Below, in pieces: positions 1 to 8,233 of a stretch of DNA of 16,217 nucleotides. The notes beneath the pieces were generated by a model. That model was not told the DNA's origin. It worked only from the letters and a program-made list of their open reading frames with translations, and ran no database searches. The translations under genes were made by a program, and so were the position numbers. The stretch covers positions 1-16,217 of the forward strand of contig JAUVXT010000026.1 of the NCBI GenBank assembly GCA_030603465.1, written 5' to 3'. This DNA is from Deltaproteobacteria bacterium (lineage in GTDB: Bacteria > Desulfobacterota > Syntrophia > Syntrophales > UBA2210). How positions within the stretch are numbered: the stretch's first letter is position 1; every line of letters begins with the position of its first letter.

Positions 1-78
1 TAGAAGGATATTAAGTAGAAAGATCAAAAGAAAGAAATTGATCATCTGGATTGCTAGTGTGGAATTTACTTCCACCAT
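1..78 (-). CDS. atpF: F-type ATP synthase F0 subunit b (b/b'), N-terminal fragment
   Basis: Only the first 26 codons are in the window; the gene continues past base 1. It starts with ATG at 78-76, preceded at 87-95 by a strong purine-rich ribosome binding site (GAAGGGGGG) about 8 nt upstream. The translation begins MVEVNSTLAIQMINFLLLIF and stays hydrophobic. This is the pattern of bacterial b/b' subunits: a short polar start, an early Asn/Gln-containing stretch, then one membrane helix that anchors the peripheral stalk linking F0 to F1. In related bacteria b/b' genes head an atp operon next to a bactofilin gene, as here. I cannot tell b from b' from so short a piece, so the symbol is provisional. 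Confidence 0.7.
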   Translation of the reverse strand, partial: MVEVNSTLAIQMINFFLLIFLLNILL

Positions 79-105
79 CGTTCTTTCCCCCCTTCAATGA
101 ATACC

Positions 106-140
106 AAAAAAAACCGGGTGTGGATAAAAATCACCCGGTT
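106..140 (-). terminator. Rho-independent terminator after the cell-shape operon
   Basis: A 9-bp stem (112-120 with 132-140, AACCGGGTG/CACCCGGTT) encloses an 11-nt loop. On the minus strand it is followed directly by a run of eight T (113-106, the first two overlapping the stem). It lies about 210 nt after the bactofilin stop and 28 nt before the ATP synthase b start, so it should separate the two units. Because it sits upstream of atpF it could also act as an attenuator for transcripts starting near 230. Confidence 0.8.
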
Positions 141-233
141 AAGTTTATATAAGCGATTACGATATCCAAGCGCACACAGCCCAGCCTGTTTTTCGGATCA
201 GATCATCATCTGAAGATATTTGCAAATCGGGTT

Positions 234-262
234 ATGTAAATCATAACTCTCAGACATTGTCA
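234..262 (-). promoter_or_regulatory. Weak candidate promoter for the atp genes
   Basis: On the minus strand there is a perfect -35 box TTGACA (262-257) and, 17 nt downstream, a poor -10 (TTTACA, 239-234, 3 of 6 matches). A transcript starting here would run through the hairpin at 106-140 before reaching atpF. The same area (245-268) can fold as an imperfect hairpin followed by T's on the plus strand, so the -35 match may be chance. Otherwise I see nothing in 141-351 apart from a small inverted repeat at 198-213. Confidence 0.25.
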
Positions 263-351
263 AGAGTTTTTTGGTGGTAAATATAACCGCCAGTCACTAT
301 TTAACATAAAAGTAGAGTATGTCAAGCAGGGAAACAGGCCGTTCACATAAT

Positions 352-720
352 TTAGCTTTCTTTATCCTTTATCTCAATTTTTACCTGTTCGGACCCCATT
401 CTGCAATCCCCTTCAATCGAAGCCCCCTCCTGGACGATGAAAGCCGAGGTCTTCAAATTGCCGGAAAACTTGCCGGTGGAACCTATCTCCGCTGTATCCC
501 TTATTTCAAGGTTGCCGCGTACCACACCGAAAATAAATATACTATCAATGGCGATGTCTGCATCTACAACCGCATCCTCTCCGACTATCAATGTGCCATC
601 CCCCAGTATCTCGCCCTTAAACTCGCCATCTATCCTTACGGACCCATTCAAAATCAACTTTCCATTGAATGCCACTCCCTTTCCTAAAAACGCCTTAACA
701 TCCTCGCTCTTCTTGCTCAT
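352..720 (-). CDS. Bactofilin (polymerising beta-helical cytoskeletal protein)
   Basis: A 122-residue protein, the usual bactofilin length. Short polar tails flank a core (about residues 15-105) of repeating short beta strands with regularly spaced Gly and hydrophobic residues, for example NGSVRIDGEFKGEI and DTAEIGSTGKFSGN, typical of the right-handed beta-helix of the DUF583/bactofilin family. Bactofilins self-assemble without nucleotide into filaments and localise cell-wall enzymes or chromosome-partition factors. The ATG at 720 has a good ribosome binding site (GGAGG) about 9 nt upstream. It follows rodA by 32 nt on the same strand and is the last gene before a terminator, so it is probably co-transcribed with the MreB elongasome genes. 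That suggests, as inference, a role in cell shape. No membrane segment is visible. Confidence 0.88.
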   Translation of the reverse strand: MSKKSEDVKAFLGKGVAFNGKLILNGSVRIDGEFKGEILGDGTLIVGEDAVVDADIAIDSIFIFGVVRGNLEIRDTAEIGSTGKFSGNLKTSAFIVQEGASIEGDCRMGSEQVKIEIKDKES

Positions 721-752
721 ATCTTATAGCCTCCTCATAATTCTTCATCATC

Positions 753-1862
753 TTATGGTTGCAGCACAAACCTTCTCATGCTGACATTCATTAACAAACC
801 TACACCCATCATCAAGACAACCATCGAAGACCCCCCGTAGCTCAGAAAAGGAAGTGGGATCCCCACAACAGGCAGGATACCGAGCACCATTCCGATATTT
901 ATAAATATCCCCCAGAAGACATAAGCTGTTACACCATAAGCTATCAACATTCCGGACATGTCTTTTGAATGTCGGACAATTTTAAATCCCCACAATATCA
1001 GGGCAATGAACAAAATTATCAGGATTGATACTCCTAAAAACCCCCATTCCTCGGCAAAGACCGAGAAAACAAAGTCTGTCTGTTGTTCCGGCAAAAATTT
1101 TAACTGAGTCTGGGTACCCTTCAGGTAACCCTTTCCCAGGACACCGCCCGACCCTATGGCAATCATAGACTGGATTATATGATATCCGGAACCGAGAGGG
1201 TCCAGCTCCGGATTCAGGAAGGTCAGTATCCTCTTCCTTTGATAGTCTTTCAGGAAAAACCAGCACAGAGGGATCAGGATGATACCGGAAACGGCAAAGA
1301 ATTTTATCAATTTTCTCCTGATCTTAAAAAGTATAACAATCGAAAAAAAGAGTATCCCCAGAAAAAGCGTGGTGCCAAGATCGGGTTGTTGCAATATCAA
1401 CAGACATGGAACAAGAACGATAAAGCAAGGACCTATAATATTCTTCAGGCCCAATTCCTCATCAAGATTGCTATCGCTAAAATACCTCGCCAGCGCAATT
1501 ATAATCGTTAACTTAATCAATTCTGACGGCTGAAAAGAAAAACCCCACAGTATCAACCACCTTTGCGAACCCTGAACAGCTTTCCCGTGCAAGAAAACAA
1601 AAAGAAGGAGCAATACTGAAGCGGCATGGAGTACATAGGCATACCTCACGATGAAATGGTAGTCCACAGCCAGGACTATTATCATCATCATAAAGCCTAT
1701 CAAAATCCAATAACCCTGTCTGACATAAGAAGGAGCGCCATTAGCATCGGGTAAATTATAGCCGATACTGTACAGATTCAAAAGCCCGGCACAGCATATC
1801 AATAACACCAGGGACGGGAGAACCCAATCAAAATTGACAAATAATCTTCGATCAATCTTCAT
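753..1862 (-). CDS. rodA: RodA, SEDS-family peptidoglycan glycosyltransferase
   Basis: RodA polymerises lipid II into glycan strands in the inner membrane, paired with PBP2, during cell elongation. From the chosen start it has 369 residues and about ten hydrophobic segments. Visible SEDS signatures are the FQPSELIKL motif (about 110-118), the loop LPEQQTDF with the essential Asp at about 263, and the C-terminal GIPLPFLSYGGSSM (about 334-347). I start it at ATG 1862-1860, giving MKIDRRLFVNFDW; this ATG overlaps the mrdA stop in a classic ATGA (4-nt overlap), implying translational coupling. A longer frame opening at 1913 would add 17 Arg-rich residues with no family resemblance. Bactofilin follows after 32 nt. 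Confidence 0.95.
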   Translation of the reverse strand: MKIDRRLFVNFDWVLPSLVLLICCAGLLNLYSIGYNLPDANGAPSYVRQGYWILIGFMMMIIVLAVDYHFIVRYAYVLHAASVLLLLFVFLHGKAVQGSQRWLILWGFSFQPSELIKLTIIIALARYFSDSNLDEELGLKNIIGPCFIVLVPCLLILQQPDLGTTLFLGILFFSIVILFKIRRKLIKFFAVSGIILIPLCWFFLKDYQRKRILTFLNPELDPLGSGYHIIQSMIAIGSGGVLGKGYLKGTQTQLKFLPEQQTDFVFSVFAEEWGFLGVSILIILFIALILWGFKIVRHSKDMSGMLIAYGVTAYVFWGIFINIGMVLGILPVVGIPLPFLSYGGSSMVVLMMGVGLLMNVSMRRFVLQP

Positions 1863-3724
1863 CCTACAGCACCATCGAACTCTCTTTCTCCTCCTTTGTA
1901 CCGGAAGTACCAATCGATAATCTTGCGGGCAACGGGGGCTGCCGCGGATCCACCATGCCCGCCATGTTCCACAATCACCGCCACAGCTATCTCAGGATTG
2001 TCATATGGGGCAAAACAGACAAATAATGCGTGATCTCTGAATTTATAGGGAATTTCTTCCTTATCAACATCCTCATCATCATCGGGCATTCTTATAACCT
2101 GCGCTGTGCCGGTCTTTCCGCTTACATCCCTTTCCTTTCTCCTTAAAGCCCTTCCGGTGCCTCGATCCTCATTTACGACCCCCCACAGTCCGTATCTCAA
2201 TATATCAATATTTTCCTTGCTAAGGGCAAGGGCAGCTTTTTTCTCGGGGGGAAATTCCTTGATCACCTCTCCCTTTGCCGTTACAATTTCCTTTACGATT
2301 CTCGGTTTGTAGAGGCTGCCGCCATTGGCTACAGCACAATAGGCATTCAGTAATTGGAGCGGCGTTACAAGGACAAACCCCTGGCCAATAGCCAGAGAAG
2401 TGGTTTCTCCCTTTTGCCAGGGTTCCTTCATTCTTCGCAGCTTCCACTCCTTGGTGGGGACCAATCCTCCCTTTTCACCGGGAAGGATTACGCCTGCCTT
2501 CGAACCCAAACCGAATTCCCGCGCATACTCCGCCAGCTTATCAACCCCTAAAAGCTCTCCCAGATTGTAAAAATAGACATCACAAGATTCCACGATAGCC
2601 CGATGCAGATCAACAGCGCCGTGACCCTTTTTTCGCCAGCATCTGAAGACGCGGTTTCCCATCCTGTATTTACCATCGCAGGAAAATTTTTTGTCCGTTG
2701 TTATGAGCCCCTCTTGAAGAGCAGCGGCGGCCACAATCAATTTATAGGTGGAACCTGGCGGATATTGTCCCGAAATTGTCCTGTTCTGCATGGGAGACAT
2801 GGGATCAGACGAAAGTCTGTTCCAATTATCCACGGAAATTCCCCGGTTGAACAAATTTGGATCAAAGGATGGTTTACTTACCATAGCCAGGATTGAGCCA
2901 TCCCGGGGATCCATAGCTATTGCTATACCTTCTTGACCGGAAAAGGCATCATGTGAAACTTTCTGAAGGCCGGCATCAATAGTGAGCACAACATTATAGC
3001 CGGGGACAGATTCAACTTTTCCCAGACTCTTCAACCTCCTGCCGTCGACATTTACCTCAACCTGCTCTCCGCCACTTTCACCACGCAGATACTCATCCAG
3101 GCACCTCTCGATACCGTATTTACCCACTATATCGCCAGATTTATATTCACTATAGGAATTCTTTCCCAGCTCGGAATTACTGATTTCGCCGACATAACCG
3201 AGGATATGCGCCATCGTTGCCCCATAAATATACTTTCTCACGGGGACGATATCAATAATGACTCCCGGTAAATTCAAAGAATTGGTCTCAACTACAGCCA
3301 GCTTATTTCTCCCTATATTCCGTTCCAGCGTGATCGGCACAAAGGGCCTGTTGGTTTCTATAAAGGGTATATTTTGATAATATCCGGCATCACTTTGATC
3401 GCTCAATTCTACCAGTTTTTCCAGAACCGCTTTTATGTCTTTTGTGGCTTCAGGGATAATTGAAACATCAAAAGAGGGTTGATTATCGACCAGGATACGG
3501 CCCCCTGCATCGAGTATCAATCCCCTCAAAGGCTTTATTTCCTGAACCCGGATCCTGTTGTTTTCAGATCTTCGCCTTAAACTTTCGCCACTTATTACCT
3601 GGAGATACCAGAGTCTGGCAATGAGAAAAAAAAATGCGAGCAAGACCAGCCATACCAATACATCTAACCTTCTCCTGTATATGCCGGGGTCATGTCTGTT
3701 TAATCTATCTCGGCTCTCTAGCAC
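1859..3724 (-). CDS. mrdA: Penicillin-binding protein 2, elongation-specific transpeptidase
   Basis: A 621-residue class B PBP that cross-links peptidoglycan with RodA. Order seen: short cytoplasmic tail, one membrane anchor (about 22-38), a dimerisation/pedestal domain (about 60-260, with the RGLILD motif near 67-72), then the transpeptidase domain. The three active-site motifs are intact: STYK with nucleophile Ser325, SCD at 380-382 (the SxN position, here Asp as in PBP2) and KTG at 537-539. The length fits PBP2 and it lies immediately before rodA, which separates it from the septal paralogue FtsI. The start is GTG (3724-3722), with GAGG 9 nt upstream, inside the end of mreD (20-nt overlap). 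Its stop overlaps the rodA start. Confidence 0.96.
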   Translation of the reverse strand: MLESRDRLNRHDPGIYRRRLDVLVWLVLLAFFFLIARLWYLQVISGESLRRRSENNRIRVQEIKPLRGLILDAGGRILVDNQPSFDVSIIPEATKDIKAVLEKLVELSDQSDAGYYQNIPFIETNRPFVPITLERNIGRNKLAVVETNSLNLPGVIIDIVPVRKYIYGATMAHILGYVGEISNSELGKNSYSEYKSGDIVGKYGIERCLDEYLRGESGGEQVEVNVDGRRLKSLGKVESVPGYNVVLTIDAGLQKVSHDAFSGQEGIAIAMDPRDGSILAMVSKPSFDPNLFNRGISVDNWNRLSSDPMSPMQNRTISGQYPPGSTYKLIVAAAALQEGLITTDKKFSCDGKYRMGNRVFRCWRKKGHGAVDLHRAIVESCDVYFYNLGELLGVDKLAEYAREFGLGSKAGVILPGEKGGLVPTKEWKLRRMKEPWQKGETTSLAIGQGFVLVTPLQLLNAYCAVANGGSLYKPRIVKEIVTAKGEVIKEFPPEKKAALALSKENIDILRYGLWGVVNEDRGTGRALRRKERDVSGKTGTAQVIRMPDDDEDVDKEEIPYKFRDHALFVCFAPYDNPEIAVAVIVEHGGHGGSAAAPVARKIIDWYFRYKGGEREFDGAVG

Positions 3725-4202
3725 TTAACAAAACCTCAACTCGATGAAACAAAGGAAAGAAAACGGGACTGATAACGCTGACAATCAAGGCCTGGGGAAG
3801 AAAAACGTTTATAAATAACATGTAGGACAAATTAATGTCCAACAGCGCCTTATAAATAAAAAATATTATCCCCCCCTCCAATAACGCGCACATAAAGGTG
3901 AAGCCCATTATAAAGACAGTGTCCTCTGCGCGAACCTTATCGGACATGACTTTCGCAATAAAAAATACCAGGATGTAAATAAAAACAAAAATGCCGGGAA
4001 TTATGCTTGCCATTGAATCGTAAAAAAAGCCTACGATAAGAGCTAAAGCTCCACCCCTTGTTATGTTCAGATGAAAGCCCGCGTAAATGACCAGGAGCAG
4101 AGATAGTTCAAGTGATATTTTCCCGAGAAAGAGAAGATCAAAAAGGGTCACCTGCAATATGAGTATTAATAATGAAAAGAGGCACAGTAAGAGAAAATAC
4201 AT
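3705..4202 (-). CDS. mreD: MreD, integral membrane rod-shape protein
   Basis: A 165-residue, strongly hydrophobic protein with about five or six predicted membrane segments, matching the MreD family in size and layout. Sequence is poorly conserved in this family, so the call rests on topology plus its position between mreC and mrdA. MreD is thought to balance MreC and link MreB filaments to the RodA-PBP2 complex. The ATG (4202-4200) shares one base with the mreC TAA stop (TAATG), and the 3' end overlaps the mrdA GTG start by 20 nt, so three successive genes are translationally coupled. Confidence 0.9.
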   Translation of the reverse strand: MYFLLLCLFSLLILILQVTLFDLLFLGKISLELSLLLVIYAGFHLNITRGGALALIVGFFYDSMASIIPGIFVFIYILVFFIAKVMSDKVRAEDTVFIMGFTFMCALLEGGIIFFIYKALLDINLSYMLFINVFLPQALIVSVISPVFFPLFHRVEVLLSAREPR

Positions 4203-5032
4203 TATCCCTGGCTCCCTTTATCCTTTAATACTACCAGGACATCTTCCAGCCTTGTCACATCCACTGCCGGAGAAACCCGGATCTCCTGAAACAGACCTGT
4301 CTCCTTCTTCTCTACACTATAGACGGTGCCGAGGACCAAACCTTTGGGGAAAACGCCGGCCAAACCGGAAGTCACCACCACATCTCCTACATTCACATCC
4401 TCGGTCCGCCGAACATACTTCAGATTGCATCCTTTATCACCGAGACCCTGTAAAATACCGCGCGCCCTGCTCCTCTGAATCAGGGTATCAATATTGCTGT
4501 TATAATCTACCAGGAGGAGGACCTTGGACACATGCCAGGATGCCTCTATAATCTTCCCTAAAATACCCTCAGCAGCCAGAACGGGCAGACCGACCCTTAT
4601 TCCATCGGCACTCCCTTTATCTATCAGTATCGTCTCAAATACGGGTGATTGCTTTCTCGCCACAACCCCGGCGGCAACTGTGGGATAATCTGTTTTTTCT
4701 TTCAACCCCACAAGCTTTCTTAACCGCCAATATTCCAGATATATTTCCCGGTATTCGTTTATCTTTTTAGATAAAGCGGCATTTTCCGTTACCAGTTCCC
4801 TGTTCTTATCACCCAGGTTTACCAAAAAAATGTATCTTTTCCATACCCCGGCAATCCGCGCGGAAGTTTTATTGACCACACCCTCCAGAGGAGCGATACT
4901 CTCCAGCGCCACCTTCCTGGAAAGGCTTGTTTCCTGCACGGGATTGAAAATCGAGATTGAAAGCATAACCACTGAAATTAATAAAAGAACAATTATGAAG
5001 ACAAGTTTCCAGCGACCCTTATAAAACGACAT
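4202..5032 (-). CDS. mreC: MreC, rod-shape scaffold protein
   Basis: A 276-residue protein with a short basic N-terminus, one membrane helix (about 9-29), a coiled-coil-like region (about 70-112, Leu/Glu/Lys-rich) and a periplasmic beta domain with family-type stretches such as SADGIRVGLPVL and GDVVVTSGLAGVFPKGL. MreC forms periplasmic filaments that bind and activate PBP2. The ATG at 5032 has GGTGAGAG directly upstream as ribosome binding site. It is separated from mreB by 209 nt, the only sizeable gap inside the shape operon, and is tightly coupled to mreD downstream. Confidence 0.95.
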   Translation of the reverse strand: MSFYKGRWKLVFIIVLLLISVVMLSISIFNPVQETSLSRKVALESIAPLEGVVNKTSARIAGVWKRYIFLVNLGDKNRELVTENAALSKKINEYREIYLEYWRLRKLVGLKEKTDYPTVAAGVVARKQSPVFETILIDKGSADGIRVGLPVLAAEGILGKIIEASWHVSKVLLLVDYNSNIDTLIQRSRARGILQGLGDKGCNLKYVRRTEDVNVGDVVVTSGLAGVFPKGLVLGTVYSVEKKETGLFQEIRVSPAVDVTRLEDVLVVLKDKGSQG

Positions 5033-5116
5033 CTCTCACCCGATAAAGCCATTTATCAATAATAGTCGAAAAATATTCCTTACAAAACGCATCTACAGGA
5101 CCTCTCAGCACACCTT

Positions 5117-5122
5117 ATCATA
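5117..5122 (-). promoter_or_regulatory. Possible extended -10 element upstream of mreC
   Basis: In the 209-nt mreB-mreC gap the minus strand reads TGTTATGAT, an extended -10 (TGn plus TATGAT), but I find no convincing -35 box. It could give mreC-mreD-mrdA-rodA a second promoter. I see no clear terminator hairpin in 5033-5241, so read-through from mreB is equally possible. Confidence 0.25.
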
Positions 5123-5241
5123 ACAGCATGCGTGCAGATATGCCTTACTTTTCAATATCTGAAACTTTTGTGTTTGAATTTTTCTCCAACCCTGCTGATC
5201 GACTTACAACATTCTGGAGGCTTATTGCTCTACGGCTGTAT

Positions 5242-6279
5242 CTACAATTGGATGGTTACTTCTTTTAGAAGATCCAACTCATCCAAGGCCATACCTGCAC
5301 CCCTGGCTACCGTCGAAAGAGGATCATCTGCTATTGTTATAGGAAGGCCTGTCTCTTCTCTCAAAAGTACGTCTATATTTCTCAAAAGGGCTCCGCCTCC
5401 GGTTAACACGATACCTCTGTCAACAATATCGCCGGCCAGTTCAGGCGGAGCATTTTCCAGGGCAACCCTGATGGTCTCGACAATAACGCTTATCGGCTCA
5501 ACCATTGCCTCCCTCACTTCCTCGGAATTGATTTCAACAATCTTGGGTATACCTGAGATTATATCCCTGCCCTTAACATCAACCGTTCTCAACTCATTCT
5601 CCGGATACGCGCACCCGATCGTGGTCTTTATTATTTCTGCCGACCTTTCACCTATGAGAAGGCTATACTTTCTTTTCATAAACTGAACAATTGCCTCGTC
5701 CAGTTTATCCCCGGCAACCCGCACCGACTTGGCATAAACAATGCCGGCAAGTGAAATTACCGCGACCTCCGTAGTCCCTCCTCCGATGTCAACAACCATA
5801 GAACTTACCGGTTCCGTTATCGGCAGTCCCGCCCCTATTGCCGCCGCCATGGGTTCCTCTATAAGATAAACCTCCCTGGCGCCTGCCGCCTCGGCCGTTT
5901 CCTTTACCGCTCTCCTCTCAACCGGCGTAATACCTGAAGGTATGGATATAATAATCCTCGGACGCACCAACGCCTTTCTGTTATGTATCCGCAGTATAAA
6001 ATGTCTGAGCATCGCCTCTGTGATTTCAAAATCGGCTATTACACCATCCCTCATCGGTCTTATAGCCACTATATTCCCCGGAGTCTTTCCCAACATCCTC
6101 TTGGCATCAGATCCAATAGCAAGAACCTTTTTGGTCCCCCTTAAATCACGATGTACGGCGACAACAGAAGGTTCGCTTAAAACAACACCCTTCCCCTTCA
6201 CACATACAAGGGTATTCGCCGTTCCCAGATCGATGGCAAGATCATTGGAAATCTTTCCCAAAATATAATCGAACAGCAA
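5242..6279 (-). CDS. mreB: MreB, actin-like rod-shape determining ATPase
   Basis: A 345-residue actin-fold ATPase that polymerises under the inner membrane and directs the elongation machinery. Visible motifs are phosphate loop 1 (DLGTANTL, 17-24), the connecting/catalytic region (LIEEPMAAAIGAG, 139-151, catalytic Glu at about 141), phosphate loop 2 (VVDIGGGTTEV, 162-172) and the adenosine motif (IVLTGGG, near 288-294). I use a TTG start (6279-6277): the in-frame upstream stretch meets a stop before any ATG or GTG, a perfect AGGAGG-type site (6288-6293) sits 8 nt upstream, and the product then begins MLFDYILGKIS as in other MreBs, with the expected amphipathic membrane-binding start. It is the first gene of the shape operon, divergent from the PpiD/SurA-like gene. 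Confidence 0.97.
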   Translation of the reverse strand: MLFDYILGKISNDLAIDLGTANTLVCVKGKGVVLSEPSVVAVHRDLRGTKKVLAIGSDAKRMLGKTPGNIVAIRPMRDGVIADFEITEAMLRHFILRIHNRKALVRPRIIISIPSGITPVERRAVKETAEAAGAREVYLIEEPMAAAIGAGLPITEPVSSMVVDIGGGTTEVAVISLAGIVYAKSVRVAGDKLDEAIVQFMKRKYSLLIGERSAEIIKTTIGCAYPENELRTVDVKGRDIISGIPKIVEINSEEVREAMVEPISVIVETIRVALENAPPELAGDIVDRGIVLTGGGALLRNIDVLLREETGLPITIADDPLSTVARGAGMALDELDLLKEVTIQL

Positions 6280-6341
6280 TACAGTATCCTCCTTTACATA
6301 GAGACTTCACCCCGATATATCCCATTTCAATCTCCTAATCA

Positions 6342-6370
6342 ATTAAATAATTTAAGTAATCCGATGTCAC
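6342..6370 (-). promoter_or_regulatory. Sigma70-type promoter of the mre operon
   Basis: On the minus strand, GTGACA (6370-6365, 5 of 6) is followed after exactly 17 nt by TTTAAT (6347-6342, 5 of 6). The predicted start near 6335 leaves a leader of about 55 nt before the mreB TTG. This is the best promoter match in the window. Confidence 0.55.
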
Positions 6371-6441
6371 GATAATTACCGTCGATTGCGATCCTGCCAC
6401 CCACCGTCTCATTTAAAAAATTATTGCATTTTACCGGGGAC

Positions 6442-6447
6442 TATACT
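6442..6447 (+). promoter_or_regulatory. Possible -10 box for the PpiD/SurA-like gene
   Basis: TATACT (5 of 6 matches) lies 57 nt before the ATG at 6504, in the region divergent from mreB. The best -35-like hexamer, TTATTG at 6421-6426, gives a short 15-nt spacer, so this is a weak call. Confidence 0.25.
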
Positions 6448-6503
6448 ACTAATGCACCTCTAGAAACTTCACCTGTGATGATTGGAGGGTAAAAGCGTAT
6501 AAG

Positions 6504-8123
6504 ATGCTGCAATTAATGCGGAAACATGCCAAAAGCTGGTTGATGAAGGTAATACTGGGTATTATCATTATTGTCTTTGTGTTCTATTTCGGAGCAATGA
6601 GGGGTAGAGAACAGACCGAAACTATCGCCGTAATTGACGGCGTGCGCCTTACATATGCCGAATATTCAAAAGAATATCAAAATATTACAGACTCATACAG
6701 ACAACGCTACGGGGATAACCTAACCGATGATATATTAAAGAAGCTGAATCCCAGAAAGATGGCCTTCGATAACCTCATGAACCAGTTGATCCTTCTCCGC
6801 AAGGCCGACGAATTCAAGCTCGATGTCAGTGATGAAGAATTCAAGATCGCCATCTTTTCATTCCCCGCCTTCCAGATAGATGGCAAATTCAACAAAACCC
6901 TTTATGAGCGGGTACTTCGCCAGAACAGGTTAGCCCCCGAAGACTTTGAGGCTTCTCAAAAAAGGATGCTGAAGATCGGTAAACTGGAGAGACTGATCAA
7001 AGAATCCGTGAAGGTTTCCGAAAAAGAGGCACACGATATCTACAGGATCCAATATGAAAAGATAAACGCAAATTACATTAAAATAGCCGCGAAAGACTTC
7101 CGGGCAGGCATAAAACCCTCAGAAAAGGATCTGGAGAAATACCTGAAAGAGCACGAAGAAGATTTCAGGGTACCCCAAAAATTGCGGGTTAAATATATCC
7201 CCTTCCCGGGAAAGGATTTCGCGGGCTCAGAAGAAGTATCTGATGAACTGATCGAGGAATACTATAATTATTATAAAGACAGATTCAAAAAGGATAACAA
7301 AGACAATAAGGATGCAGATGAAGTTCGCCCCCTGTCTGAAGTCAAGGAAGAAATCATGTCAAGCTTAAAACTGACAGAGGGGATGGGGATAGCCCTGGAT
7401 GCGGCTGAAAAGGCTCATGATATCATTTACCAGGAAGAAAACCTGGCAGAATATGCCAGAGAAAACAAACTCGAGGTAAAGACCACCGCATTCTTCCCCG
7501 CAGGTAACCCTCCCGAAGAAATCGCGGGAGTCAGAGACCTGATTAAAGAGGTCATCGATCTGAAAGAAAAAGAGATCACCCCTGTTCTGTCCGATAACCA
7601 GAAACATTACATATTTGGTGAGGTTTCGATAAAACCCTCCTACATACCGGGTCTTAAGGATGCCGGAAGTGAAATAAGGGAAGCCTACCTTGATGCGGAG
7701 GCCAGAAAGTTATGCAAAAAGAGGGCGTTGGACATACTCGACCGCCTGAAGACGGGACAGGACATCCAGAAGGTGGCCAAAAAAGAGGGCCTTAATCTCG
7801 CTGAAACGGGGATGATACTGGCCGGGTCTAACATACAGGAAATCGGTTATTCGCAGGAAGTGAGTGAAGCGCTCTATGAAATTTCCAAAAAGAAACCCTA
7901 TCCCGGTGACGTCTATTATGTTGACGGAAACTACGTGATACTGGGATTTAAGGAACGCGGAAAACCGGACGCGAAGGACTGGGAAGAGAAAAAGAAAGAC
8001 CTAAAGATTTTTCTTCTGAGACTGAAGGAACAAAAATACTTCAGTTCATGGCTGGAAGAGACCAGGGAATCCATGATCAAAGAGGGAAAAATCGAGATAC
8101 TCAAGGATGTGACCAGCCTGTAG
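6504..8123 (+). CDS. Membrane-anchored SurA/PpiD-type periplasmic chaperone, no obvious parvulin domain
   Basis: A 539-residue protein with a short basic N-terminus, one membrane helix (about 13-30) and a long charged periplasmic part. Residues about 35-190 resemble the SurA/PpiD N-terminal chaperone domain (VIDGVRLTYAEYSKEYQN, then MNQLILLRKADEFKLDVSDEE, then VSEKEAHDIY). The stretch FRVPQKLRVKYI (about 226-237) is where PpiD leads into its parvulin domain, but I see no HILV or GdLGw parvulin signatures afterwards; the middle is Lys/Glu/Asp-rich. At 539 residues it is shorter than E. coli PpiD (about 620). Inferred role: holding or folding outer-membrane and periplasmic proteins without isomerase activity. 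The ribosome binding site GGAGGG (6484-6489) lies 14 nt from the ATG, rather far; a second Met is at codon 5. Confidence 0.75.
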   Translation: MLQLMRKHAKSWLMKVILGIIIIVFVFYFGAMRGREQTETIAVIDGVRLTYAEYSKEYQNITDSYRQRYGDNLTDDILKKLNPRKMAFDNLMNQLILLRKADEFKLDVSDEEFKIAIFSFPAFQIDGKFNKTLYERVLRQNRLAPEDFEASQKRMLKIGKLERLIKESVKVSEKEAHDIYRIQYEKINANYIKIAAKDFRAGIKPSEKDLEKYLKEHEEDFRVPQKLRVKYIPFPGKDFAGSEEVSDELIEEYYNYYKDRFKKDNKDNKDADEVRPLSEVKEEIMSSLKLTEGMGIALDAAEKAHDIIYQEENLAEYARENKLEVKTTAFFPAGNPPEEIAGVRDLIKEVIDLKEKEITPVLSDNQKHYIFGEVSIKPSYIPGLKDAGSEIREAYLDAEARKLCKKRALDILDRLKTGQDIQKVAKKEGLNLAETGMILAGSNIQEIGYSQEVSEALYEISKKKPYPGDVYYVDGNYVILGFKERGKPDAKDWEEKKKDLKIFLLRLKEQKYFSSWLEETRESMIKEGKIEILKDVTSL

Positions 8124-8199
8124 TGCCACGACCCCGATCTTTATAATACGGGTTCACCGGCATCGCGCATACAAACACTATTCTGCGAAAAACACCATG

Positions 8200-8223
8200 G
8201 CGGGTGGCATGCATGCCACCCGC
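8200..8223. terminator. 24-nt perfect palindrome, possible terminator hairpin
   Basis: Two 12-nt arms (GCGGGTGGCATG and its exact complement) with no spacer, about 77 nt after the stop of the PpiD/SurA-like gene. It would form a very stable, GC-rich hairpin. On the plus strand it is followed by TTATCAC, not a true T-run; on the minus strand a T5 run comes 7 nt after it. Termination is therefore plausible but not certain, and it may be a protein-binding site. Confidence 0.45.
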
Positions 8224-8233
8224 TTATCACACC

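Noticed and set aside
245..272. Plus-strand terminator-like hairpin with a T-run
   Set aside because: The stem is A/T-rich with an internal loop, and there is no plus-strand gene upstream to terminate.
1863..1913. Longer N-terminus for RodA starting at 1913
   Set aside because: The extra 17 residues are Arg-rich, lack family similarity and overlap the end of mrdA in another frame; the ATGA junction at 1859-1862 explains the start.
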